Part shown: positions 30,457-40,492 of the stretch, piece by piece
How the letters are laid out: each line of letters begins with the position of its first letter
Numbering within the stretch: the stretch's first letter is position 1
Source: Chondrus crispus
Lineage: Eukaryota; Rhodophyta; Florideophyceae; Gigartinales; Gigartinaceae
Direction of reading: 5' to 3'
Length of the DNA stretch: 64,000 nt
Assembly (NCBI RefSeq): GCF_000350225.1
Contig: NW_005178981.1
Coordinates: forward strand, 124,001 to 188,000
Made by a program: the position numbers and the translations under genes
The notes under the pieces: generated by a model
Told to the model about the DNA's origin: nothing
What the model saw: the letters and a program-made list of their open reading frames with translations, nothing else
The model's database searches: none

Positions 30457-33219
30457 TTACGAGAGGCGTAGCCTCCATCGGATTAATCTCCCGCTGGGGT
30501 CGGTTACGTTCATCAACCACCTCAATGAGGCATGGTCGGTATGCACGACGAAGTGCTCGCCATATAGATATGGTCTTAAGGTCTGTACGGCCCAAATTAC
30601 CGCTAGACATTCTTTTTCTGATACAGAATAGTTTCTCTCGGCTGCGGGTAACGTTCTTGAAAAGAACCCGATGGGTTTGCGTTGCGCATCCGTGTGTGTT
30701 TGAAATAGTGCAGCGCCTATTTGGTAGTCGCTTGCATCAGTATCTACCGAGTAGGGTAGGTCCTTCTTCGGCAGCGCCAACACCGGCGGTGCCAAGATGG
30801 CATCCTTGAGCTTATGAAAAGCTTTCTTGCACGGTTCGTCGAATCCTTCCAACTGGACCGGTTGTCCTTTCTTCAGTAGTTGGTTTAGAGGCCGCGCGAT
30901 TTTCGCATAGTGCGGAACGAACCTGCGGTAGACATTGCAGAGTCCCAGGAAGCTCCTGAGCTGTGTCTGTGTTCGCGGGTACCGCACTTGTTCCAACGCG
31001 GCGGTTCGCGCGACATCGACTTCTAGCGTACCTGGGCGGACGACGTGGCCCAGGCACTTGATCTTTTCCACGAAAAATTCGCACTTGCGAAGCTTGAGCT
31101 TGACACCTGCCTTTTCCAATACGGAAAGTATTTTATCCACGTGCACGATGTGCTCCTCCCACGACTTGCTAAAAATGATTATGTCGTCTAGATACACCAA
31201 ACAGCATTTCCAACGGAACGGAGAGAGCAGGATATCCATTGCTCTCTGAAACGTTGCTGGCGCGTTAGTTAGCCCGAAGGGCATTCTTGAGAAGCGATAC
31301 AGTCCTGAGTGACACGAAAATGCGGTCTTGTCCCGGTCGCGCTCCGGGATAGGCATCTGCCAATATCCCGAAATCGCGTCCAACGCGGAGAAAACCTTGG
31401 TGTCACCAAGCGAGTCCCGGCACTCATCCATGCGCGGTAAGGGGTACGTGTCCTTCACCATTACTGCGTTCAGCCTGCGGTAGTCTACGCAAAAACGCAT
31501 TGACCCATCCGGCTTGGGCACCAGCAACACGGGCGACGCCCATTCCGACTGCGCTGGTTCTATCACTCCTGCCTGCAACATCTTCTGAACCTCTGCATCT
31601 TCTACTTCGCGGGCTTTAGGTCCGGCCCGATACGGGGCTTGTGCGATGGGGCGAGTCTCGGGTATCAACTCAATCCGATGGACGGTGGTATTAATTTCGC
31701 CAAGCGTCCCATCCCACATCCTTGAATACTTCTTCAACATCCGACGGAACCGCTCGCGCAGCCGTTCCGGCACGTGGCTCAGGTCGAGGTCCTCCACGTC
31801 CGGCGGTGGCGGCTCAATCCTGCGTTGCGGCTTCGTAGATGCCGACGCGGAGAGCTTTGCCGACCGTTCTTCTGGCTGGTCCTCGCGCGCTTGATCCGAC
31901 GGTTCGCCTCTTGTCTCGCCCGTAGGCGTCTTGGTGGAATTAGGAAAAGTTTCCTTCTTCCTTTCTTGAATTCCAAGAACTTCTCCAATGGTGGTTTTGC
32001 TCTCGAGCGCGGCTCTCGGGTGCGGTAATAATTCTGCCACCACTTGGCCTTTTTGCACCCTGACAGGGTACGTCCTAAAATTCGCAACGAGTAAACGAAA
32101 TGGCCTGTCAGGCTCAACCTGAACGACACCATTCGTGCACGTCAACCCGTGCCTTTCGTACAACGACGAGTACGGCTGAACCACCACCAAGCCCGCCCTC
32201 TTCGAGGTGCATTCCACGACGCGTTGCGTCTCTGGCTCGATAGTTGTGGCTCTTGCCACTTTTACCTTAGGGGAAATTCGCTCCCCCTTTCCATCATTCT
32301 CGTCCTCTCCCGCGACGAGATTCTTCTTCCCTTTTCTCGTCGAGAACCGCCTAACTATCGGAACCTCCGAGAAATCCGCCAACTCAACCGTTTTCTTCCT
32401 TGGATAAATTGCTTCCACAAACCGGTCACAGTAGTCCGCGCCTAGAATTAGCGGGACGGCTAGTTTTTCGCATACAATAAACTCGGCTGCGGCCACAAAT
32501 TTTCCAAGCCTCACAGGCATTCTAATTGTGCCAAGAGTCCGGAGTGGCCTATTGTTCGCGTCGCCGATATCTTGGGTCGGTCCGTAGGACACTAGAGATT
32601 CCATTCCAGCTGGGAGTTCCGATTTTCGCACAAGGTTTGGTCCCGCGCCGGTGTCAAAAACAGACAACACCCGGCTCATCAATCCAATTGTGGGTCCGAT
32701 GTCCGCGTAAACTTTGTAGTTTTTTCGCGCAATGACCAAAATCTTCTCGGGACACTCCCTTCGCTTAACCCTGTACCAGGGTCTTCGAACTTCTTCCAGC
32801 GGATGATCTCGGGCTCGGCTCAAAATTTTCTTGACTTGAGCTGGCCCTTTGGGCTTATCCACCAATCCAACAACCTCCTCCTCGAGGCCTAATTTTTCCT
32901 TTAGAGACGGGGAACGGGGCTGAGCCCCGGGCACAGTACGTCGACCCTGTGCCTCTCGCGACTCATGCGAGATTCCCCTCTCTAGTTTTCCTGCCGTTGC
33001 CGGATCCTTCTCACATCCGACGGCGCGGGCCCCGCGGTGGGCCCTCTGAAGGGTTGGTTCGACCTCGGCGTTGAAGCACTCGGCGTGCTCGCCGTCTGCG
33101 AATCGAACCAATTCTTGACCTTCAGGTAACTCGTCGATGGTATCCCTAACCTCTCCATCGAAGACAACGCCTCGTAATTTTCCAAAACTCGGGGCATTCC
33201 CCGGAGGGAAAGAATGCAC
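30457..33219 (-). CDS. R2a protease-reverse transcriptase-RNase H
   Basis: 920 residues in the -1 frame relative to gag, overlapping the gag tail by about 240 bases; the first codon is GTG, consistent with expression by frameshift rather than its own start. Retropepsin: FDTGAGPNLV near residue 190 and LILGADY. Reverse transcriptase: VLLVPKPDGS, FCVDYRRLN, SALDAISGYWQMPI, MPFGLTNAPATFQRAM and YLDD. RNase H: SVDTDASDYQIGAALFQ, EKECLAVIWAV, HTDHASLRWL. The frame ends in a TAA at 30457-30459 just after RLRLS, where R1 continues through the same position. R2b has the identical TAA. Confidence 0.93.
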   Translation of the reverse strand: MHSFPPGNAPSFGKLRGVVFDGEVRDTIDELPEGQELVRFADGEHAECFNAEVEPTLQRAHRGARAVGCEKDPATAGKLERGISHESREAQGRRTVPGAQPRSPSLKEKLGLEEEVVGLVDKPKGPAQVKKILSRARDHPLEEVRRPWYRVKRRECPEKILVIARKNYKVYADIGPTIGLMSRVLSVFDTGAGPNLVRKSELPAGMESLVSYGPTQDIGDANNRPLRTLGTIRMPVRLGKFVAAAEFIVCEKLAVPLILGADYCDRFVEAIYPRKKTVELADFSEVPIVRRFSTRKGKKNLVAGEDENDGKGERISPKVKVARATTIEPETQRVVECTSKRAGLVVVQPYSSLYERHGLTCTNGVVQVEPDRPFRLLVANFRTYPVRVQKGQVVAELLPHPRAALESKTTIGEVLGIQERKKETFPNSTKTPTGETRGEPSDQAREDQPEERSAKLSASASTKPQRRIEPPPPDVEDLDLSHVPERLRERFRRMLKKYSRMWDGTLGEINTTVHRIELIPETRPIAQAPYRAGPKAREVEDAEVQKMLQAGVIEPAQSEWASPVLLVPKPDGSMRFCVDYRRLNAVMVKDTYPLPRMDECRDSLGDTKVFSALDAISGYWQMPIPERDRDKTAFSCHSGLYRFSRMPFGLTNAPATFQRAMDILLSPFRWKCCLVYLDDIIIFSKSWEEHIVHVDKILSVLEKAGVKLKLRKCEFFVEKIKCLGHVVRPGTLEVDVARTAALEQVRYPRTQTQLRSFLGLCNVYRRFVPHYAKIARPLNQLLKKGQPVQLEGFDEPCKKAFHKLKDAILAPPVLALPKKDLPYSVDTDASDYQIGAALFQTHTDAQRKPIGFFSRTLPAAERNYSVSEKECLAVIWAVQTLRPYLYGEHFVVHTDHASLRWLMNVTDPSGRLIRWRLRLS

Positions 33220-33552
33220 GTTGGCGCGGCGTGCCCCTTTTCATAGCAATGATAGCAACCAGACCGTGCGTCTTGACGGGATACGGCGTCCTAGGTCCTC
33301 CACGGGCCGGCGGCTTTCCTTGGCGTTGCGGCCTTCCCATCCAGCCTGGCCTTCGCAACGTCGTACCCTTGTCTTCCATCGGAATGCGCGGCGCCGGCGT
33401 GTGGCCGCGCCCCCGAAACATCATCACGGGATCCGTGGGCTCTGAAAACGACTCCGTCGTGTATGCAGGCGTCGGTAAAGTTGACGACCCGCTGTCCCCG
33501 TAGTCCTCGTGTCCGTAGCCCTCCGATGGCTCAATGAACTCGCCTTCGGCTA
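32982..33552 (-). pseudogene. R2a gag C-terminal part with zinc knuckle, split by two one-base deletions
   Basis: After the gag frame closes at 33553, the sequence matching R2b gag continues in a shifted frame to about 33258 and then in a third frame to 32982. The first shift is a lost A near 33583 (three A versus four in R2b). The second is a lost base near 33258 that destroys the CCHC zinc knuckle, which is intact in R2b at 49907-49948. Confidence 0.8.
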
Positions 33553-35286
33553 CTAACGCTCCTTCGTAGTGATTTCGCTACTTCCACGCGCACCGCGCTC
33601 ATCTGACGCGGACATGGACTCGGCTAAATGGACTGCGGCGTGACTTTTGCGACCGGGATAAGAAGCCCTCGGCTTCTTCCCCGCCCTGAACGTCGACGGC
33701 GTCTGCATGGTGACCTTCTTGGTCTTCTTGTCCTTAGCGCGGCTCGCCGAGCCATGCGCCTTCGCGTAATTCACTAGTCTCAAAAATGAAACGTCCCGAT
33801 TGTCTTGCCGGTATTGAGATACCATCGGCTTGATACTCGAATCGAGTCCTTCAATAAACGTCGTCATCTGTTCTTCCATCGAATATACGTTTCCACATCG
33901 ATTGCTTGCGTCCGTCAGACGGATATAAAATTCCATCTCGTCTTCAGACGGTCTTTGCTGAACTTCTCGCAATGCGAGCACGGCTTGACGGATCGCCTCG
34001 TCGGTTGCGACACTCCTCAACAACCACTGTACGGCCTCCGGCCAAACGGATATCTTTCCGTGATGGGCCCCGGCCGTCTGAGACACCGAAGTGTACTGTC
34101 TCAAGGCGATGCCGCTTAAAAATTCAGGCAACAGGCGGATCGCTTGCCCCTCGTTTATTTCTTGAGTATCAAACTCTTGAACAAATTTTGCCAAAAAATC
34201 CAACACAAGGACCCCGTCCTCTCCTGTGAACGTGTTGTCCTTCTTCACCTTAGGCGGAATATCTCTCCTAATTCTTCGCACGGCGGTCCGCCGGGAACTT
34301 GACAAATATGTCTGCGGGTTCCGCAAGCGGTACGTTCGGTACGAAAGTAACTTCTTGAAGAGGTAGTTGGTCGGATTCAGCTCCTCCAACTCCTCCCATC
34401 GCGGCCCGCGCCGCGTTGCGACCTCTTCGGGGTCCGCGTCCTTGTCTCTCCGCGAGGCGGACGAAGTGACTCCGCCTCGTCTGGAGGAAATTTTCTTGCT
34501 TGACGAAATTCCGTTTCCGTCTTCTGAACGGCGTTCGGAATCGCCCGAATGGTTCGACGAACCGCCGTTACCATCTTCGGAGGGACCAAGCGACTCCGAC
34601 TGTGAGTCGCAGATCTCCGGATCGTCACTACAGTGACCCTTGCTTGCACGTCGCTTGTCCTTCTTCGAGGGCTTCGACTTAGAACTCCGCTGCCGAGCGG
34701 GCTTGTCCTTCTTCGACCGACGGTCGCCTTCTCTACCCGAAGGGAGCGGCTCGTCGTTCGATCCTTGCGGAGCTTGATCCGCGGCCTTCTCGAGGTCCTT
34801 GAGACGTTGCGCGGCGTGATCGAATCGGTCATCGATGCTTGTTCTAAATTTTCCTGAGGACTCCAAGGCTTGATTCGCGTCGCGCCTCGTGTCCTTGACC
34901 GAAATTTTCAACGAGGCTAGGACCTCCGGCTCCAGACCGTCGGTCGCCTCACCTCGCTCCTTCTCGACGAGATCCACTCGAGCCGACAGCTCTCCCAAAA
35001 CGGTGTGGAACTCGGATGCTTGCAACTCCAGTTGCTTCCGGACGAGGGCTAATTCAGCCTCGAGATTTTTCTTCGCTTCTTCGCGAATTTCGCTGCTCAT
35101 CCTCTCCAACTTCTCGTCGAGGTCAGTCTTGTCCGCGGCTATTCCCGTAGGGGATTCTTGATCTCCGGGGTCCGTGGCCGTATTGGCATGGCTCCGGGTG
35201 CGAGGACCCCTCGGGATCCTCGACGCTCGTGCCGATCCGGCTCTGCTCGCCCCGGGACCGACGTCCCCGGGTGCGCTTGTTGACAT
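33553..35286 (-). CDS. R2a gag (N-terminal and capsid part, ends early by frameshift)
   Basis: 577 residues from the ATG at 35286, 155 bases after the primer site. Order: Gly/Ala/Arg-rich start; a coiled-coil-like stretch (about residues 60-115, many Glu/Lys/Leu heptads); a long Lys/Arg/Ser/Asp-rich region with KKDKPARQRSSKSKPSKKDK, resembling a nuclear-localisation signal; then a helical capsid region (about 300-490). Gag packages the RNA. The early TAG after ITTKER follows a one-base deletion. Confidence 0.88.
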   Translation of the reverse strand: MSTSAPGDVGPGASRAGSARASRIPRGPRTRSHANTATDPGDQESPTGIAADKTDLDEKLERMSSEIREEAKKNLEAELALVRKQLELQASEFHTVLGELSARVDLVEKERGEATDGLEPEVLASLKISVKDTRRDANQALESSGKFRTSIDDRFDHAAQRLKDLEKAADQAPQGSNDEPLPSGREGDRRSKKDKPARQRSSKSKPSKKDKRRASKGHCSDDPEICDSQSESLGPSEDGNGGSSNHSGDSERRSEDGNGISSSKKISSRRGGVTSSASRRDKDADPEEVATRRGPRWEELEELNPTNYLFKKLLSYRTYRLRNPQTYLSSSRRTAVRRIRRDIPPKVKKDNTFTGEDGVLVLDFLAKFVQEFDTQEINEGQAIRLLPEFLSGIALRQYTSVSQTAGAHHGKISVWPEAVQWLLRSVATDEAIRQAVLALREVQQRPSEDEMEFYIRLTDASNRCGNVYSMEEQMTTFIEGLDSSIKPMVSQYRQDNRDVSFLRLVNYAKAHGSASRAKDKKTKKVTMQTPSTFRAGKKPRASYPGRKSHAAVHLAESMSASDERGARGSSEITTKER

Positions 35287-35440
35287 CGCTCGTACGAGCG
35301 GACCTACGCAGCAAAAAAGTTACAAACAAAAGAAAATAAAAAAAGAGTCCGTTACCCAGACCACTTTTGTAGAGTGTCTCCAGACCGGGACTGTCGTCGA
35401 CAAAAATTCTAGGTCGGGTCTCCTGAACAGTAAACAAAAA

Positions 35441-35458
35441 TTCTAGGTCGGGAGACCA
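35441..35458 (-). other. R2a primer-binding site
   Basis: On the minus strand TGGTCTCCCGACCTAGAA starts four bases after the 5' LTR. It is identical to R2b 47704-47721. It should pair with a tRNA 3' end reading TTCTAGGTCGGGAGACCA, a plausible T-arm plus acceptor stem; the tRNA is not identified. A second PBS-like copy lies slightly further into the element. Confidence 0.75.
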
Positions 35459-35462
35459 CTTT

Positions 35463-36613
35463 TGTAGTGCAATGCGCCTGTCGGGCAGAGACCGCGGTCC
35501 GATGGTCCAGCAAAAACAACAACAGCAACAAAAAGAAGAACTGCCGATGGCACAGCGCTACGGAATGTCCGACTCTCCCTTCTCCGTTTAAACGAGCTTG
35601 CAACTCGTAGTAGCTCGGATCCCTGATGGGGGGGGGCACAGAGAAATAGCCCGGCCCGGGATCGGTGTGGTAGAGACTTGCGAAGAGATCTGCTCGACGA
35701 GTGTGGAGTGAGGCGCGTACGTAGGTACCCCGGTTCCACTGGGTTGTAAGGCCAATGCTCGTTGAGCTTTTTCGACACCTTGTAACGGGACAAGGCCTTC
35801 GACGGGGGCGTCGCAACACAGCCCGACGGGATGAAATGAAAGTAGCAGCGCTACGTCAACCGTGCCGCCCGATGGCTCGAAACACCTACACCGGTTCGGT
35901 CGCAACCGACCCCGATGGTACCAACACTGGCTCGTACTACGACGGAGCCCTTCGAGGGAGACGTCGTTGCAACGGTCTCCGTCGGAAAATGGGTCACAGT
36001 AGCAGCGCTACGTCAACTGTGTCGCCCGATGGCTCGAAACACCTACACCGGTTCGGTTGCAACCGAGGCCGATGGCACCAACACAAGATAAGGGAAGAAT
36101 AGGTAGAATTAGAGATAGAAAAGGATAGGGAAATAAAGGAAAGAGAAAAGGGAACCCCGAGCGATAGAGGATGCCGTAGGCTTAGGTAAAAGGGAGCGTC
36201 TTGGTAGAGACGGACTTCGACCAAGGCGCCATTCAACTTCGGCAACTCGAGTTAGTTGGGAAATAAAGGAAAAAGGAATGGGACCCCCGAGCGCTAGAGG
36301 ATGCCGTAGGCTTAGGTAAAAGGGAGCGTCTTGGTAGAGACGGACTTCGACCAAGGCGACATTCAACTCCGGCAACTCGGGTTGGTTTATTGACTTGTTC
36401 GGTCAACGGGCTAAGTTATATAGAGCCCCGCCGGGGCGAGTACAGAAGCTCCCGGCTCTAGATTCTAGATCTAATTAGTAAATAAAATTAAATAATTAAA
36501 ATAATCGTGTGCTTCCTCGCACACGTGTGTCCCCCAACCCCGGACTACAGTATCCAGTTTTTTCCTTTTTCAATTCCTTCCTCCCCCCTTTCCGAGTCGG
36601 GTATTGCACTACA
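35463..36613 (-). repeat. R2a 5' LTR (1151 bp) with a 128-bp tandem duplication
   Basis: Same ends as the 3' LTR. The extra length is a tandem duplication: the segment near 36130-36252 recurs near 36258-36380 with small differences. A TATATAA-like element (36416-36422, minus strand) lies where a retroelement promoter is expected. Confidence 0.92.
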
Positions 36614-36898
36614 CTGGTAGGCACTCGCGTCCGTGTCGATCATGTACGGACGGCCGTACCGCGGTAGCGTGAGCATCGGCGGAGCGATCATACACCTCTT
36701 GAGGTTCTCGAACGCGTTCAGTTGGGCCTTCGTGGGGTTGTACAAGTCAGGATCCGCCTCCTTGCGCGTCATGTCGGTCAGAGGACCCGCTATCTTTGCG
36801 ACCCCCTTAACGAGTCGGCGGTATACGTTGCACGCCCCGAGGAACGAGCGCATTTGCGTAAGTGTCCTGCTTTCGCTTTTGGTGTGGACCCCTCTCAC
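36614..36898 (-). pseudogene. R3 reverse transcriptase-RNase H fragment
   Basis: LTQMRSFLGACNVYRRLVKG is the reverse transcriptase thumb/connection motif also seen in R1 and R2. RYGRPYMIDTDASAYQ starts RNase H. Upstream, in place of the palm motifs, there is unrelated low-complexity spacer, so a deletion joined near 36905. Downstream it is truncated by R2a; further residues in that frame are R2a LTR. Confidence 0.85.
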
Positions 36899-37263
36899 GC
36901 TTCCTTCTACGCGTTTCTTGGGGCGTCCGCGGCTCGGTGAGGCCTCCTCGAGTGCTCGGGTCCATACGCGGAGTACCGTTCGTCGGTGGGCCTTGGCTCA
37001 CGGAAGCTAGGAGATCGACGGGCTCCTTTCGGTCTTCATTACTTCCCTCCTGTTCGCTCAGCATCCCCGGGGTTGACGGTGTCCCGGCGGTGCTCTCCTC
37101 CAGCGTCGGGCTTACGGAGGCCTCGACGCTCCCGTTCTCCTGCATTGGCGCCGCAGGAGTTCCCGTGCTCGCTCCCGAAAACGGAGGATGTATTATCGGA
37201 CAATACCCCCCGTGTCCTTGGCGAGCACGCGGGGTCCGGTCCAGTTCGTACGGATAAGACGGC

Positions 37264-39861
37264 TCACGCGACCGCGCGTACATAACCGTCTTTACCCTTT
37301 TTTCGAACTACCGGTGCTATCTGAGCTACCTTCCTGGCCATCGGTGGCCAGGTCTTCTTCGGCTCCTTGGCTGCGTGGGTCGGGACGATTCCCCTACTGC
37401 GGCCGCGCGACATCAGCGAAGTATTCGGGTACTTCCTGACCTTGGCCTGCGACGTCCGGTCGTCGCAGGATATGGGGGACGAGGCGAGTCGGTTCTCCTT
37501 CGCGCCCCTCCGTGGGTAGAGGATACGGGTCCTCCACCCAATCTTGGAGGTACATGATGGCGTTTTGTACCTGTTGGGGTAACCGAGAACGGTCTCGGTC
37601 CCCTCTCCCTCCTTGATGGGGATACTTTGTGTCCGACGGGCGGTAATCCGGTCGATCACGACGATCGAGTTCGTTACGACGATACCCGCCTCCGCGTGGG
37701 GCGAAGCGTGTACCCCCACCCGAACGATTCGGGAAACCTTGACGCGGGGGCGGCCCTCGCCGACCGACTGCCGGAGGAGATTACGCGCTCCGGGGCGCGT
37801 CTCCATCTGGTAGCGGTAGTTCCTGTATGCCGTGAACATCCGTTGTTCCGGCGACAGGAACGAGCACGCGTACATGGCGTGTCCGTACGTACGGCATAGC
37901 CAGCACACGTACGCGCTGCCATCCGTTGAGGCGAAGGTCGCTGCGTGACGCGCCTCCTCATCGGTGAGGAGGGGTACGTGAGGGGCTTCGGCTCCTGCAT
38001 CTCGACTCGAGATTTCGAGCTCGGCGACCCGGGGATCCGTACCCCTTGCCACTCTTGGAGTGGCCGCGAAGGCGGTCGCGTAACTCGATGTCGTTCCGGT
38101 CGACATCGATGAGGGGGGTCATCCCCCAACGAGTCCTGCTCCTTTTGTGATGAGGACAGGGTCAGCCTGCCACTCATCCTCCCCGATGTGGAGGGTCGAG
38201 GTGGGCGAACTTGTTGCGGCGGACTTCGTAGTCCTGCCAGCCCTCCCTGCCGGTTTCGTATCCGGCCGGGGTAAACCGCGCCGAGCGCGGTACGTCGTGC
38301 CTTCCGCCGTGGCGATACGGCGGATGGTTGGAAGATCGGTCTTCTGGCAGCTTGGCAGCCGCTGTACGGTTTCGGAAACTGCGGCACGGGTCGCCGGTGC
38401 CAGTCCCCGTACGAGGTAGTGCGCGAGGGACTGTTCGGAGAACACTGCCGTGCACCGGAACGCGGCAGTTTCGAGCCGGTACGCGAACGTGCTCTCCGTT
38501 TCATGAGATTGCCGTCGCGCCGTCGCGACAGCGTCGTACGCTTCACCTAACACGTCGTCGGTTAGGTAGCGTTTCAGGAACTGGTTCACGAGCCCCGGTC
38601 AGCTCACGTCGTCGTGTAGCTGGCCGGCGCGGAGGCCACGCATTGTATAACTCGTATACAGGCGCTCCGCGTCGCGCTCTCGGAAGTGCGCGAGGACTCG
38701 TACCGCAACACCTTCGGTAAGGTGTTGCGAGTTGAAGGTTATTAGGACATCCTTCAAGAACGGTATGAGCTGGATCGGGTCCGTACCGTCAAAGCTCCTC
38801 ATCGTAGGTCGGATCCCACGGCAGCGTTGAACGTACTTTGCGATCCGTCCCGCGTCACCCGAGGTAACGAGCCTCGAGGTGTTATCCAGCCGGTACATAC
38901 GATAGTCAGCGACGGCACTGACCTCTTGGATCATCTTATGTACCGGCTCGAGTCCGGGTTCAGCGAGACCCAGCGTGCCGAAGGGGGTGACGGGTAGCGT
39001 ACGGACGTCTACTGGACCGGGAGGCTCGGCGTAATCTGCCGGCGGGTAGCCGCCCCAGCGGGGATCGACAGAGTACATCGGTACTCCGGATCCGCGGGCG
39101 GCTCCTCCACGGTCAGGGTCGTCGCGATACGATACGCGTTCCATCTGCCGCCTACTTCCGGGGATAGGCGGCAATGCTTGGGTCTCAGACGCGTAATTCG
39201 CGCCTGTCGGAAGGCGGTTGCCTTCCGCGGTTCGGCTGGTGTCGGCACCAGCCGGTCCCCAACGGTCCGGAGCGACGGCGCTCGGAGGTACGGTACCACC
39301 GGGCCCTCTCGTGGGGGCACGGGGCAGCCTTGCAGCCATGGTCCATTCCATGTCACGAGCACGGCGACGCGTGGCGTTGAGCTCGGCGGAGAGGTGCGCA
39401 AACGCACCCAACTGTTCCGCGGACGGGGAGGATCGGTTCTCAGGTCGTCTCTTTGGGGTCGGCCCCTCGGGACGACCTTGCGCAGACAGTCCGGGCGATA
39501 TGAGACGCGAGTCTTCGACGAGCACTATCCGCGAGTGTAACTCGTCGATCAGTGCTCGGAGATTCTCTAAGGACTGGGTCACTCTATCGAACCTCCCTTC
39601 ACGCAGGGAGCGGAGTTCGGCCATACATCGAGTGTATAAATGGTCCGATACATCGATCCGAAGGGAAGTACGGACTTCCTCGAGGTATTCGGCTATGCGT
39701 TCGAACATCGCCGCCGCTCTATCCTCGGAGGATCCGAGCGACGGTTCGCGGTCACGAGGACCTGTGTCGCCGTCGCCCGACGGGGCGGATGGGGATCGCA
39801 CAGCATCCGGACTCGGATCCGCCACTTCGGAGCGGATCGAGGGCTCCAACTCCTGGCTCAT
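37264..39861 (-). pseudogene. R3 gag with in-frame stop codons
   Basis: A single frame runs from the ATG at 39861 through 38599, 38119 and 37264, each a TGA, with gag similarity continuing across the first two. The first TGA (after HDDVS) could be a decayed TGG or CGA codon. The protein has a coiled-coil-like N-terminus, a capsid region like R1 gag (YRMYRLDNTSRLV, DPIQLIPFLKDVL), and an intact zinc knuckle CWLCRTYGHAMYAC near 37890. No protease motif follows. The 366 bases between this and the RNase H fragment are Pro/Ser/Thr/Glu-rich spacer. Confidence 0.8.
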
Positions 39862-39918
39862 CTCAACGCGTTCGGACGCGGAGGGCCTAAGAGGTCTTCT
39901 CGGAGAACGTACTCCGGG

Positions 39919-39936
39919 GTCTTCTAGGTGAGACCA
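39919..39936 (-). other. R3 primer-binding site
   Basis: On the minus strand TGGTCTCACCTAGAAGAC begins one base after the LTR. It shares TGGTCTC and CCTAGAA with the R2 primer site but lacks three bases between them, so related or identical tRNAs may prime both families. Confidence 0.6.
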
Positions 39937-39937
39937 C

Positions 39938-40362
39938 TGTAGTATAACACCCCCTGACGGAGAGGGGTGTATACTTAGCTCGGCGTAGACCCTGTACGGG
40001 GGCGAGAAGACGGGGAGAACACACAGCTAACGGGACAGGGAAGCGGGCCCTGGTAGCGTGGTAGAGCGGGACGGTCGGGGACGAGCGTACGCGCGGGCCG
40101 ATCTACGCCTCGACGCCCCGGAGCAGCGCTGGGTAACGAACCAGCGCTGACGGGCGGAGGCGGATCTAGACTCGTTCGCGTACGCGGCTGTCCCCTACCC
40201 GCTTTGTCCTGGTTAACGCGCGCGAAGGTGGATCGCGCTCGTTAGTTAAGCTGGAAGAGGGACCTAGGCGGTAGGTCGTGGACAAGTCCGTGCTTGTCCC
40301 CCTTCGCCGCCGCCGGTCGCGCTCGTCTTTAGTGTATACAATGCGTCTATCATAATACTACA
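39938..40362 (-). repeat. R3 5' LTR (425 bp)
   Basis: Bounded by TGTAGTAT and the inverse ATACTACA. The matching 3' LTR is not in the window. It holds no gene. Confidence 0.75.
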
Positions 40363-40441
40363 GTACTGGTATGCTGTAGTAACTTACTGTAGCGCGGGTC
40401 GTCCCACGCTGTAATGTTGTCAGCCGTCGGGGCTGACAGCA

Positions 40442-40492
40442 CACGTGTGAGACGCGTACTGTGCGCGCGGTGGTACGCGCCTCTCACACGTG
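40442..40492. repeat. Perfect-arm inverted repeat (10 + 7 bp)
   Basis: CACGTGTGAG 40442-40451 pairs with CTCACACGTG 40483-40492, and CGCGTAC 40453-40459 with GTACGCG 40473-40479. The neighbouring 40500-40550 is rich in CACGTG and ACACGTGT words. It may be a MITE or regulatory hairpin between R3 and the following single-copy-like DNA. Confidence 0.6.

Larger units (their letters stand above)
21562..36613 (-). mobile_element. R2a: 15.05-kb chromodomain LTR retrotransposon with an antisense accessory frame
   Basis: Read on the minus strand: 5' LTR 36613-35463, primer site, gag, pol, a 4.2-kb spacer, an opposite-strand frame at 22694-24357, polypurine tract, 3' LTR 22583-21562. R2b at 46650-60400 has the same order in the other orientation. 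The immediate flanks are both CTGG, but the left flank belongs to the R1 LTR and the right flank to R3 pol. Lesions by comparison with R2b: two one-base deletions in gag, a shortened G run after RNase H, and two TAA codons shared with R2b. Confidence 0.92.
36614..40362 (-). mobile_element. R3: decayed Ty3/gypsy element, internally deleted and cut by R2a
   Basis: Minus strand: LTR 40362-39938, primer site, gag 39861-37264, a short spacer, then directly the end of reverse transcriptase running into RNase H, which stops at the R2a insertion. Protease and most of reverse transcriptase are absent. The RNase H frame breaks at DTDASAYQ where R2a begins. The continuation is not found on the other side of R2a. 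Confidence 0.85.

Noticed and set aside
33805..34857. Frames antisense to R2 gag
   Set aside because: Shadows of gag on a strand with strong codon bias; seen equally in R2b in the same positions.
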